A DNA stretch of 64,000 nucleotides from Thelephora terrestris (Eukaryota; Basidiomycota; Agaricomycetes; Thelephorales; Thelephoraceae). Of the stretch, positions 46,925-57,520 are shown piece by piece. The position numbers were made by a program, and so were the translations under genes. The DNA is taken from assembly GCA_015956445.1 (NCBI GenBank), contig WIUZ02000005.1, positions 1,054,001 to 1,118,000 on the forward strand, read 5' to 3'. Each line of letters opens with the position of its first letter. Position 1 is the stretch's first letter. The notes beneath the pieces were generated by a model. That model was not told where the DNA came from. It worked only from the letters and a program-made list of their open reading frames with translations, and searched no databases.

Positions 46925-49509
46925 CTAGCTCCCCCAGGCGCCCGCAAAAAGACTGCGAACCATCAGGCCCAGAGAGCGCTCCCAAGAAGTCAGCCTTGAC
47001 CGCCTAAGTGTGGAAGACTTTTCCATATCGGTCCTCGGGTCACTACCACCAACTGACCTAATCGGAGTGGGGAACCCCCCGACGCCGATGTCAGCCCTCT
47101 CACCACTCCCTTCTTGCGAGATACGGCCTCCGAATTCACGAGTGCTAGAGCCAGCGGACTCCACGTGAGGTCGATTCGCAGCCGAGGTATTGTCGATGAC
47201 GCCCACTTCGTTGGATGGTCTATGTTTCGACCTTTGCAAAGCCTTGAAACGTGCCTTGGAAAATACCGGAGGCAATTCAAAACTAAAGAAGGACCGCGCC
47301 GAGGAGAAGCCAGCGACAGGAGACACGGAGACCAAGTTCGCACCAGCCTGCAAACCTTCCAGAGACCGGGCAAGGGGCTGAGCTAGGGAGAACGAAGATA
47401 CGGGATCAACTGCCAGGGTAATCGCGATCGACGGCCGAGTTTTCTTCCGAAGCTTGTTCTTCGGTCGCGAGTGTAGGCCCTCGGAAGTTTTCTCAGAGGG
47501 GTTGGCTTGGACCTTGACCACGGGATGAGTAGAGGCGAGAGCGGCGCAAGGGATGGGCAGTCGAGGCACGAGTCTGTTGCTCGCCGATCGCAGACGACCA
47601 AGGACGCTTTTGCCATCTTTTTTCACTTTGAGATCCTTGGGGAGCCGAGGTGAAAGTAGGCCAAGTTCTTTATCGCTGGGTGGCACACTTAGAGAGAGCT
47701 GATTTGTTGTCGAAGGTGTTACGGAATCCGTCAGTCCACCTTCGGTGATCTCCTCCACGGCACTCAGGCAAGTAGCGGTCGTCAGAGGGGCAGGCAAGTC
47801 AGTTTCTCCGGTGTGCATCACGGTTCCATAGTCAGAAACGCTCCCATCTTCGTCCTCACAGTCAAGGCCAAGGTCCCAGCGAAAAGAAAAAGAGGCGAGA
47901 TCAAGATTGCCCAAAGAGTGTGAAGTGCTATCTGTGATAGTATCAGGGAAATCTTGAGAAGGTTGGGAAGAAAACGACTCGATGGATCCAGAGGGGGTGA
48001 AAACGTTTGAGCTATCCAATATCCGCGAGGGTGGCACTTGATGGATAGATGAGCCAAGCAAGTCGATAGATGAAGTAAGTCCATACCAGGGATCTGTCGC
48101 GAAGCGAGCGACTGCCAATCGCTAGAAAGGCACAGTATTAGCAAGCTTCAAGGATCGATTGACAGAGTGGTAGTTACAGCGTAGAGAAGTAGGTATGCTT
48201 CTTAATGTCACTTGTTTTTGGTCGTAGGCCAGCGTTGCGTTCGAGGCACTGTCCGGTAAGATGTTTTGAGTAAGCAGGGAGGCGGGGTGTCCAAAGGCGT
48301 ACCTGAGCGATTAGATTTGCCAATGGAGAACCGTCGTGGTCCAACGAATCCCGAGGAGGCATGGTGGGACTGAGGAGAATCTTACGGCGAATGGTGGTGG
48401 AGTCATCTGATTCCCCTTCACTCGACATGAATGGATGCTGAGTTTATGAGACACAACGACGATAGGTCAGTGGGTTGTGGTCTCACCTGGGCGAATGCCA
48501 GGAGGTAGACAAGTATCCCGAAACCCCATATATCGACGGAAAAATCGTGAGCCCACTCGAGGGCCATCTCTGGGGCAAGATATTCCTTTGTGCCGCAGAA
48601 AGAGGTTTCTATCCAGCGAGAAGCTCCGGGCTGGATGAGCTTTGCGCATCCAAAATCTGTGACGACGAGATGGCCAGAGATATCGATGAGGACATTCTCT
48701 GGTTTGAGGTCGCGGTGGACGATCCCTGCCTGATGGAGATAATCGATCGCGAGAACCAATTCGGCGGCGTAAAAGAGGGTCGCATCGGGGTCAAATGCAC
48801 CGTCTCTCATCAAATAAGTGAGAAGGTCTCCTCGGGCACAGAAGTCCTGTCGCGTGTCGTGAGCATGTGACCGGCGAACTTCGGGCAACGCTTACGGTGA
48901 CGAGGTAAAGGAATCGTTGGTCAGTAAAACTTGCATATAGCGTCGGCAAGAAGGGGCAGTTGAGCAGGGTGACGGTCTTGAGCGCGAGCTGCTCAGAGAG
49001 AGGGTCGTGCGCAAAGTCGTCAGAGAGGACGATTGACTTGCGCATGCGCTTAATGGCGAACAACCGGTTCTGGGGGTCGTCGTGTCTGGCAGCGAGGAAG
49101 ATGTCTGCGGCGACACCGGAGCCGAGGGGAGCGATAAGATGAAAAACGTCGTGCTGGCAAGAAGCGTCAGAAGCCAAGAGGAGTCCGGAGAAGGGTAAAT
49201 TACGAGAGTTGATATATGCGGTAACGCCTTCTTCGATAAGACCATGATTTCCTGGAAGGGAAGGTTGAGAGTCTGATTGCCAACTGTTGGAAAGAGAATG
49301 ACCTCAATCTCATCGCCTGTCCCTGGAGTCACCTGCGCGAGAACTCGAGATTCAGAACCGCAAACGGCATTTTCAGAGAAGTGTTTCGATACCTCAATGT
49401 CGTAAGACGAACTCGGCGAAATTTTCATCGTAACCACGTGGTCACCGCAGGGAGGAGGTTGTGGAGATTTCACCAAAAATGGGTCGCAGTTCTCCTTGTG
49501 GCTGGGCAT
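46925..49509 (-). CDS. AGC-like serine/threonine kinase with long low-complexity C-terminus
   Basis: The kinase core runs from about 49200 to 48180: PLGSGVAADIFLAARHD (glycine loop), FAIKRMRKS (Lys), GIVHRDLKPENVLIDISGH, VVTDFGCAK, SFCGTKEYLAPEMALEWAHD (activation segment and APE of the AGC type), then CLERNAGLRPKTSDIKKH closing the C-lobe. About 400 residues of Ser/Thr/Pro-rich, basic sequence follow to the stop at 46925. No clear AGC hydrophobic motif was seen. The N-terminus is uncertain. An ATG at 49509 (MPSHKENCDPF) contains a KEN box, but reaching the kinase frame (NHGLIEEGVTAYINSRNLPF) requires a phase-1 donor such as GGTGACC near 49443 or GGTTCTG near 49357, with an acceptor at about 49262. 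Its substrate is unknown. Confidence 0.75.
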
Positions 49510-49855
49510 CTACAGACCCCGAGTCAGTGTCGCACCCGGTGATTCGCGAGTGAAAGTACGAACAGAGAGTAGGACTGCGCTGTCGAAAGTCGATACATTT
49601 GAGGACATTGAGACTGCGAGCGGTTTGTTCATGGTGAACGTTGCCAAGAGATGAATTTCAACCGGGGCGAAGAAGAGATCGAGATCGAAAGCCGGCGGGA
49701 AATCACGTGAGCAATCATTGGAAATCTCTGCTCCGAATTTGGATTTAGGCATATTAACTCTGACTTTGGCTACGCATTCAACCTGGCTTTTGTACTCCGG
49801 AGGTCGAGCACAGGTCAAGACGATGTTGATGTGCATCCCTCTCCTCCATACCACA
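49510..49855. promoter_or_regulatory. Divergent region, AGC-like kinase / Ser-Pro-rich gene
   Basis: 346 bp between the two best start codons. The minus strand is open for 114 codons here (49854-49510). That frame begins two bases from the + gene's ATG and ends just before the kinase start, so it could be an upstream exon or chance. Confidence 0.35.
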
Positions 49856-52468
49856 ATGTCCTCTCAAGAGACAAATCCCACTCCTTTCAGTCGCTCTTTT
49901 ACTCTCCAGGAGTTCGACAGACTCCTCACAACCGCCCTCGACATCGACCGCGTTCCTCTCCCGTTAATCAACTTCGCGCCCTCCCGGTCTTCCCCCGCAT
50001 CGTTGGAATGGACTACCAACTTGGACTCTTACGTCGACGACCAGCTCGACATCGACGCCCTCGACCAGCCTTTCCTCAACCTCGACGGCCTCTCCATTGA
50101 CCTCGGAAAGCCCCAATTACCACCTACGCTCCTCCGCAAGGTTAGGTCTCGCGCCTCTGCCCTCGTTCGACGAGGAAAAGACGATTCACTTCTTCCTCCC
50201 GTGCTGGAAATCGACTCGGAAGACTTGACCGACCCTCCTCCTCCGCCGGTCCGGGTTAGGACAAAGTCTCTCCCACTTCCGGCCTTCAGTTCTACGAAGA
50301 GCAAAGACCTTTCTTCTTCTGTTCAACCGCACGTTCGCAGGCCTTGCCATTCCTTTATCGAACACTCTGTCCCCCAACACCATTCCTGGCGACAGTCCCT
50401 CGCTCTCCACTCTCCTTCCATCTCCTTCCGCCCTCGTCTCACTCCTCGTCTCCGTAAGTACCCCCATCCACCTCACTCTCAACCTTTTTGCTCATATCAA
50501 CAACAGAATTATCCTCTACTCAGTTCGAGGACATCGACGATCAGCCAACATCACCCCTGTTTCTCAACCCTAGAACGCCTCCGATGCCTCTCTACGAGCC
50601 CAGCCAGTCGTATCTCGGAACAAGACGTGGATCCACAACCTCTACTAATTCGTCTCTCTCGTCGGTGAGCTTACACCCGATCTTTGACTGATTGTTTATT
50701 CACATCTGCCCAGGCAAGACATCCGCCCTCCGTCAAGTCGAATGCCGGTACTCTCGCCTCCCGCATAAGTTCTTCCCTCTCAAGGCTGGCTCAACGTTCA
50801 AGGTCGATGATTTCGCTTACCCTTGACACCGAGGTCCAGTTTGCCGATTCCCCTCCTTCTGCAACAACCGCCTCACATTCTCCCCGAACCCCCGTATCCC
50901 CCTTTACCCACATCCGTCCTTCGAACCCAGCTTCTCCTCTCCATCAAACTTGCTTCCCCGACTTGATCACGGAACCTGACAATTCCGGAAATGATCCGTT
51001 TCCTGTGGACCGCGTTCTCACCCCAGAGGCTGACCCGTTTGCCCGTGCCTCCTACGTTTTTGAAGCCGAGGCCGATCAGAGGTCTTCGACGCCCACCCCC
51101 CAAATTTTCGCGGAGAGAAGCTCGATCTCCTCCTATGCCTTTCCTTCCAATGCGTCATCAAGAGCCGCATCCATTTCTGAGAAAACTGTGGCTACAAAGT
51201 CAACGGAGGACAGCAGCCGGTTCGTCCGTGGTAAATACGTCCCTCCTCCCTTCCCACCCCCTTCACATCCACCGCCAAAATTCCCTCCCCCTGTCAGGCC
51301 CCTTCCGCCTACCCCTTCTCCGGACAATGACCGAGCCGATTTTTCCGATTGGACGTTGAACCTGGACAGTCCCACAGATTCCCATTTCAAGAGTGTTCCC
51401 TGCACAAAGGGCAGAAATGACGAGAGAACGGAATCCTCCAAGCCTTTCAAGGGGCTGCTCTCGCCACGAAATCGACCAAGTTCTCCTTTTCCGTTACTCA
51501 AAAACTCTTCTTCGTCAAAGAGCCTCTTGCAAGCCTTGGCCCCGTCAGTCACCTATCGATCCCGCTCGAACACCGTCTACTCCACGGACAGTGACACATC
51601 CCAATCCCCAAAACGGCACGCGAGTGTGGATACAGAGGATTCTTCAGGCAGCACTGCTACCTTGCGTGCTGGGCCATTCTACACAGAAAATCTTCTCGCA
51701 ACATCTCCCCCACCAGCCCACAGGTCTTCTTCAGGACCCCTCTCCCCTGCGCCAGACTGCACAGAATTATCCCCGATGTTGCAACATGAGTTCGCCGTCG
51801 CCAAAGACGATTCATCCCCTATCCAGCCTGCTGTATGGCGCACTTCAGTCCTTGATGACGATCTGGAGGGGGATTGGCGACCATCTCGATCACCTGGAGC
51901 GGTTCGCAGCGGGACTCGGGATTCGTTGATGTCTACCATGTCCTCGGACCGTGGCTCCTTTCATACTGCCATCTCTCGTATGTCCGTACTTTCGATCGAC
52001 GACATGAACGAAAACACCATCAAGAGCGCCTACTCGTGGAACGATGTTCACACCATTCCTTCTGGTGGCGACTGGGATATCTGGGTTCCGGGCTCAGAGG
52101 GTTACTTTGAGGGCGAGGACAACAGCCAAATCAAACTTACTTCCAAAACTTGGAATGAATTGATGGAGTTTTGTTCTGTTCATGAAGGGGTTGTCGTTCG
52201 AAAAAGGTCTATTCCCGGTGACGACGAGGTGACGGTGCTCAACGTGGAAGTGATCGAGGCTCACTCTGGTGGACTGGAAATGATCCTGACCTTGGCGCGG
52301 AGCAGGATGAGGGTAGAAACCCGTCGACAAAGCCAAGGCACATTAACCGTATTGGCATTCTCTTGTCCACTTCCCACCACGTTTGGCCTGCTTGCCCATC
52401 AATGCCGAGGGGCCTGCCTAGGTCAGGGTGTATGCGACAATGACGACGCCAACATGAAGGTCTTCTAA
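49856..52468 (+). CDS. Unknown Ser/Pro-rich protein with an ordered C-terminal segment
   Basis: Not recognised. Exons 49856-50453, 50507-50664 and 50714-52468 give 836 aa. The start MSSQETNPTPFSRSF has a CACAATG context. Residues 10-90 look partly helical (TLQEFDRLLTTALDIDRVPL) and acidic. The middle 500 residues are Ser/Pro/Arg-rich with polyproline runs (PPPFPPPSHPPPKFPPP), which could bind SH3 or WW domains. The final 150 residues are more ordered: WDIWVPGSEGYFEGEDN, LTSKTWNELMEFCSVHEGVV, VLNVEVIEAHSGGLEMILT. A last small intron before the stop cannot be excluded. A cell-polarity or cytoskeletal scaffold would fit the composition, but this is inference. Confidence 0.72.
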
Positions 52469-53049
52469 CCCCTCCCACCTGATCCATTTGCCCCAATGTC
52501 ATCTCGCTGTCCTCCCTGAACTTCTCGCTTTCGATGAGCAAGGCCACTCGTCTCATCTCCACCCACCGTTTTTAATCGCAAGTTGAGCTTTTACATCACT
52601 TACCTTCCAAGGGTCATAAGGGCTCGAAGATCCATATCACTAATTATTACCACCTTCTAGTCGCTGCCTCCTGTAAACTCGTACCCCAATTCTCGATACC
52701 TCACTACCTCACGCTCGTTAATTAGCCATAGTTCGTCTAAGCTCCTCCCCTCTGTTTCTGTTCTCGATGATTTTCACAGCTCTCCTTCCTCCCTGTCTAA
52801 ATTTGTATCACTTGGTCGCATGCCGTATAAATTGATGGCTCGGGATCGACTCTGTAATCTACGTTTCGCCACTCGTGATAGCAGGTGGAACGGAAACAGT
52901 GCTTGTGGCCCCGCGAGAATGCGATACGTGAAACCAGCGTATATACGTGTATTGGAAGCATAACAAAGAAATTCCTGCGCATCCAAGACCCAAGGAAAGA
53001 AAAAGCCCAATAAATTGACCTCAAGAACGACTTTCGAGAATATCCCAAA
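52469..53049. other. Convergent intergenic region
   Basis: 581 bp between convergent stops; the first 280 bp are pyrimidine-rich on the + strand, as expected for a 3' UTR. Nothing else was recognised. Confidence 0.5.
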
Positions 53050-54801
53050 TCATCTTCTCCCAAGCGCATCAGAAACCGCTCGATACACCGGATCCTCATC
53101 AACAGCATAACCGTAGCCGCGGCTCGGAGCGCTCGGCAAAGGCTTCTCAAAATCCAAGAGCCTCGCCTCCCTGCGGACGTGAAGCCTGTCAGGTTGAGCG
53201 GGGACCCTAGGTGACAGACAAGCCGGGATGGCGGCAACGTGACTTGTGTTCTGGTTTGGGGTTGGCGAAGCAGCGAGGTAGTTCGCTATCAACCCGTCGT
53301 TCACGTACGCGTCTTCCTCTTCACGCTCTCTCTCCCATATGGATGGTTCTGAAGCATACTCGCGGGACCCATATTGGTGGTTCCTCGGTACCGGCCTCGA
53401 AGATCGTTCTGGGGGAGTCGGTGGTCGGGTTTGCAGCGTGGCAGCCGTCGTGGCTCGTGAGATTCTGATATGAGGGTGTTCGTCACCGCGTCCACGCTCC
53501 GAACGGTATGATTGGTGTTGTCCCAAACCGGGCGGGGCTGGATACGCGCTCCGACTTTGGGCTGAGCGGTGCGGCGGAGTCTCATCACGCTGTTGGTGCA
53601 TGGCTGGCGACTTGACGGATCGGAACAGCCCTGCCGGGACGTTCCGTGGGTCTTGCTTTGACCTAGAAGTGGGCTGGTATCCGTACGGAAGCTGGAAGTA
53701 ATCCAGGGAAGGGCCTCGCTCAAGGGGATCCATCGGAGTCCTGTCCATATTCGTATAGAAGGGTTCGCGAGTATACTGCCGCGGTTCGCCTTCCCTCCGA
53801 CTGTGACTGCGGGAAGAGGGATGAGAGGGACTGTGCTGGCGCTGATGATAGTACCTCGGAGATTCCGGTGGCGTCGAATCAGAAGAACGTGTCCGATTGT
53901 AGTACACAGGCGTATAAGCGTCCTCATAATAAGACCAGCCTCGCTTAACCGGTTCCTTGAACGAGAATTTCCGGCCGGGAGAAGTGGGACGAGAGTCAAG
54001 ATAGATCACATGTGAGCCGGAGGGCTTCGGTGAAACCTGTTTCAATCCGTAACCGAGTTTCTCCCTAGCTAGAGCCAACCGTTGGAGATCGTGAGCCCGC
54101 TCTTGATTGAGTTTTCTGTGGTGAAAGAAGCATAGAGAGAGGCAACAGAGCAAGATGAGGCCGACGAAAGAGAGCGGAATCGCCAAAGCAGCAACTGGGA
54201 CTGGAACGCGGTTTTCGTTTATGTCTGGGAGTTCTGTCCGGGTGGTGTTGGCGAGGGTCCCGTTCAAGGTCCCGATGGTAGCTGCAAAACGTCACAATCT
54301 GAAGTATGGGGAAAGGAAAGGGAAATTGGTCGTACGACTGAGCGAAAAGTTAGGGGATATCGACTTGAGCCCCGAAGCATCATCCATTTCGAGGTACATC
54401 CCGACATTGTTCGTGACATTTGGCAAGGCGCTAGAAAGTGTAAGTTCGAACGATTAGAATCGCGCGACATAAGAAGCACGGGTGATATTGGGGACTTGCA
54501 ATGTTGTAGTGTACGACCCCGCGCTTTGCTGAATCAGGGGGGTCACTGCTGTCCCACAACCCGTAGTCCCATTCGATGAAACTTGAGAACCAGCCTCACA
54601 AAGCCTAAATGCAGCCGTCGAGTTCTTGGAACCCTTTGTATTTGTCGTAGAATTGGCCGTCCAGCTGGCGGTCAAAGTATCCCCGGGACCAAAGACGGCA
54701 CCAGCAGCGGGACTAGACCAAGAAACATGAGCAGCCAGGCTCGAGAAGGCAAATGTTATCAAAACAGTGAGATGGAGCAGCAGTTGTTGTGGTCCAGCCA
54801 T
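53050..54801 (-). CDS. KRE9/KNH-like single-pass membrane protein
   Basis: Signal peptide MAGPQQLLLHLTVLITFAFS (start 54801; an upstream ATG at 54858 would add 19 residues). The extracellular domain of about 120 residues resembles the KRE9/KNH N-terminal domain (HVSWSSPAAGAVFGPGDTLT; MYLEMDDASGLKSISPNFSL) and has many N-glycosylation sites. One membrane helix follows (VAALAIPLSFVGLILLCCLS) and then a long Arg/Pro/Tyr/Ser-rich cytoplasmic tail of about 350 residues. This looks more like a cell-wall sensor or anchor than a secreted glucan-synthesis factor. The first exon junction is unclear: the frame continues past a TAA at 54456-54454, and an 87-nt in-frame intron (donor near 54520, acceptor TTTCTAG at about 54432) would remove it. 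It faces LIP2, with 82 bp between start codons. Confidence 0.78.
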
Positions 54802-54883
54802 CCAGAGAGCAAAATCATGAAAATCCGGCAAAGGGGGAGGGTGACGCAAAGGATTCACAGTCGATCACGTGCGATTGAAAGCG
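54802..54883. promoter_or_regulatory. Very short divergent promoter, KRE9-like / LIP2
   Basis: Only 82 bp lie between the preferred start codons (25 bp if the upstream ATG at 54858 is used). Both 5' UTRs and core promoters must fit here or overlap the neighbouring gene. A TCACGTGC E-box-like site lies at about 54865-54872. Confidence 0.5.
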
Positions 54884-55666
54884 ATGTCTGTCCTCTTCCA
54901 CACGTTCCGAGCCCCTCTTCCCTATGCCCGAACGCTGTTACTGCAGCAGCAAATACACCAGATCCAACTCTCCACTCGGCGAATAGACCCAACGGCCCAC
55001 AAAGACATCCTACTACTCTTACAACACAGACCGGTATACACTGCTGGCCGCCGGCAAACGGAAGAAGAGGTCGCGCTCGAACGTGCTCGTCTGACCAACC
55101 TCGGGGCGGATTTCGTTTCGACTCAGAGGGGAGGGCAGATAACATATCATGGGCCCGGCCAAATCGTCGGATATCCCCTCATGGATCTGGGGAGGTACCA
55201 ACCTGCGATGGGTATTCGGGATTATATCTGTAAGATGCAGAAGACGATGTCGACTGTTTTGAAAGCCGAATATGGGATCGAGTCCGTGCCCAGTGATAAC
55301 ACTGGCGTATTCTTAAACGAGACGACCAAGATCGGAAGTATAGGGGTTCAAGTCAGACACAGGCTCACATCTCACGGATTTGCTTTCAACGTCACGCGAG
55401 AACCGTTAGCTTGGTTCGAACAGATCGTTGCGTGTGGGCTAGCGGATGTGAAGGCGGAATGTATGGAAACCGCGATGGGGGAGCCGATAACCGTCAACGA
55501 GGTCATTCCACCGCTAGTGGAGACCTTCGGGAGGATATACGGAAAGGAGATGGAGGAGATGGATCCGGAACGTGAGGGTGAGGTCGGGGAACTCATCAGA
55601 GAGTTGGAGGAAGAGGCAATTGCGATGGGAGGGTGGAACAAAGAACCCCTGGCTGGTGGTGCATAG
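54884..55666 (+). CDS. LIP2: Lipoyl(octanoyl) transferase
   Basis: Moves octanoyl from acyl carrier protein to target lysines of lipoate-dependent enzymes in mitochondria. LipB signatures: QHRPVYTAGRRQTE, STQRGGQITYHGPGQIVGYP, KIGSIGVQVRHRLTSHGFAF (catalytic Lys) and IVACGLADV (catalytic Cys). Single exon of 260 aa, unusual in this intron-rich window. The ATG at 54884 (MSVLFHTFRAPLPYARTLL) is the first; the frame's upstream GTG is not a start. The N-terminus is short for a presequence but basic and acid-free. It converges on MED9. Confidence 0.95.
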   Translation: MSVLFHTFRAPLPYARTLLLQQQIHQIQLSTRRIDPTAHKDILLLLQHRPVYTAGRRQTEEEVALERARLTNLGADFVSTQRGGQITYHGPGQIVGYPLMDLGRYQPAMGIRDYICKMQKTMSTVLKAEYGIESVPSDNTGVFLNETTKIGSIGVQVRHRLTSHGFAFNVTREPLAWFEQIVACGLADVKAECMETAMGEPITVNEVIPPLVETFGRIYGKEMEEMDPEREGEVGELIRELEEEAIAMGGWNKEPLAGGA

Positions 55667-55837
55667 ATTACATTCAAGCTCCTGGAGTAGATGCGGTGGA
55701 GTCGATCTCCATCTGGATATCCTTCGAGTCGGTTAGAGGACTGTCCAAAGCCGAGGATGAGGGAACATATTTTGAAAGTTGTTCAAGTTGTGCTCTGTCC
55801 GAATGGTTAGATTCGGCGAATCGGGGAGAACTGCCGC

Positions 55838-56151
55838 TCACTTCTTTGCCTGCTTGAGGCGTTCGAGCATGTCAATGACTTCATCTTGCTCATCCAGACA
55901 AAGTTCACCTCCGGGCAGCGCATTTATGAGAGACTTGGCCTGGCTCAGTGCATCCTTGAGATCGTTTGTCTGTGTGACAATCGATACTCAGCATAATACG
56001 CTTCAGACACCAACTGGGTGAGGCGAACAGCTTGCAACAACGCTTGCCTCGCTTGTGACGTTAATTCGCCCCCAGAGCGGCTGAGCTCAAGTACGACGAC
56101 GAGCTTTTGAAGGAGGACGTCGAAGGAAGATATTGGAAGATCTTTTGACAT
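55838..56151 (-). CDS. MED9: Mediator subunit 9-like small protein
   Basis: Two exons, 56151-56011 and 55969-55838, separated by a 41-nt intron; 90 aa. The first exon is helical and hydrophobic (SFDVLLQKLVVVLELSRSGG). The second ends LPGGELCLDEQDEVIDMLER then LKQAKK, which resembles the C-terminal helix of MED9/Cse2 (leucine-proline-glycine, then EQ and a heptad ending in Lys). MED9 sits in the Mediator middle module. Identification rests on size and this pattern only. The ATG at 56151 is 37 bp from the ATP11 stop on the same strand. Confidence 0.65.
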
Positions 56152-56188
56152 CACCGTAGTGGTGGAAAAAGATGATCGACAACGTCTG

Positions 56189-57332
56189 CTAAATAGGTTC
56201 CGCGTGCTTCAATAGATCCTCCCACTTGAATTCCTCCGGAGTATTATGGAATGCTTCTAACAGCCCATATCTCTCTTTCGCGCCCTCCTCTTTTCCACCC
56301 CACAAGTAAAACCGTTGCAAGTGCATCGCGAGCAGTTGTGCGTCTTGTTGTGACAATAGGAAATCCGACTTCGCGTTGTTCTGAGCAGAGGCGGCCGTTG
56401 GCGTGATTTCGCCCCGAAAGAGGACCAGTCCGTGACTGCTTGCGAGGTCGGTGTAGAACGTTAGGATAAGGTAGGGCGTGGCGAATGTTGTTCGAGACTT
56501 GTACTCTTGGAGCGGTGTCAAGAGCACGGTAGATGTCTGTGGGTTCGAGGCCGACACGTCAGGAAGCGACTTGGAAAACAGATCCGATGACGTCGGTGTC
56601 GGAGGAGCTTCGTGAAAGCCCCACTGAAGGAAGTAAAACTCGTACGCCCGCTTTGCTTCACCTGAGTTGCCTTGCACTGCGTCTCGGGGGAGGGGGACAG
56701 CGAATGCTGGGTACTTCTTTCCGGTTGCCGCCATCTTGTGATAGATTTCCAAGGGCACTGAAGCGCATATGAAACCTCTCCCTGTACCCTTGGATCTTGA
56801 CGCGTGATAGGCAGTCCATAAGGAAGATATCTGTTCCGGTGTGTGGGGCTTTTCGAACAGCCGATCAAGGTTAAGGATGTCGGCCAATGGCTGTAGATCG
56901 TTTAACACCGGTTGCTGTGAGTACGAGATTTTGTTACCTTGACTGGCGAGTTGTCTTTGCGGCTGAATCTCCTCTGAGTAAGAGTTGGCTGGCTCGATGA
57001 GGTCTTGGAAGATGCTTCTTTGGTGAAAGCAGCTGTAGCCTCATCCTCCCGTGACCTCTTTTCCCGTTCTTCAGACCATTTCTTCAACCGAAGCCGTTCC
57101 GCCTCCTGATTCTCCTGGCGTATTTCGTTCAAAGATTTTCCTGACCTGCAAACCAGCGGAATTAGCACGCGTTTGTGCGCTTGACTGTACAGGAAGTGTC
57201 ACCACACTCTTGAGCGCGTTTCTGTAACTTTTCTGAATATTTTGACTCGTAGTCAACGTGGAGATTCCTACGCAGTGAGCGGGAAAGGGAGAAAAGGCGT
57301 GGTGTTGCCCTGTGTATGCCGAGTCTGAGCAT
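56189..57332 (-). CDS. ATP11: ATP11, mitochondrial F1-ATPase assembly chaperone
   Basis: Chaperone that binds free F1 beta subunits before hexamer assembly in the matrix. The N-terminus (MLRLGIHRATPRLFSLSRSL) is a typical matrix presequence. Then SGKSLNEIRQENQEAERLRL, a basic Ser-rich stretch, and the conserved ATP11 domain: NLDRLFEKPHTPEQISSLW, FICASVPLEIYHKMAATGK, YPAFAVPLPRD, EFYFLQWGFHE, LTFYTDLASSHGLVLFRGEI. Exons: 57332-57208, 57145-56938 and 56890-56189; 344 aa. It diverges from MDV1 with 188 bp between starts, so the two mitochondrial genes may share a promoter. Confidence 0.94.
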
Positions 57333-57520
57333 GACGGATGTGGTTCGGGTTTCGGACCAAGCGGGCACACCCGGCCCGCTTGGCTGGAATCGGGAAACTC
57401 TCAACTCCAAACCGCGAAATCCGACAAAACGCTTAACGCGGTCCGCTCTTTCTCTTCTACGCCGCAGAGTTCGAGTTCGTCGGCCACGACGGCCCCAGAG
57501 TGGACCCGACTTTCGCAGAA
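57333..57520. promoter_or_regulatory. Divergent promoter, ATP11 / MDV1
   Basis: 188 bp between start codons of two mitochondrial-function genes. No TATA box was seen; the region is GC-rich. Confidence 0.5.

Noticed and set aside
49510-49854. Minus-strand open frame of 114 codons as a gene of its own
   Set aside because: It begins two bases from the + gene's ATG and overlaps the divergent promoter; kept only as a possible 5' exon.
54869-54883. LIP2 start at MRLKAM
   Set aside because: The first codon is GTG; the first ATG is at 54884.
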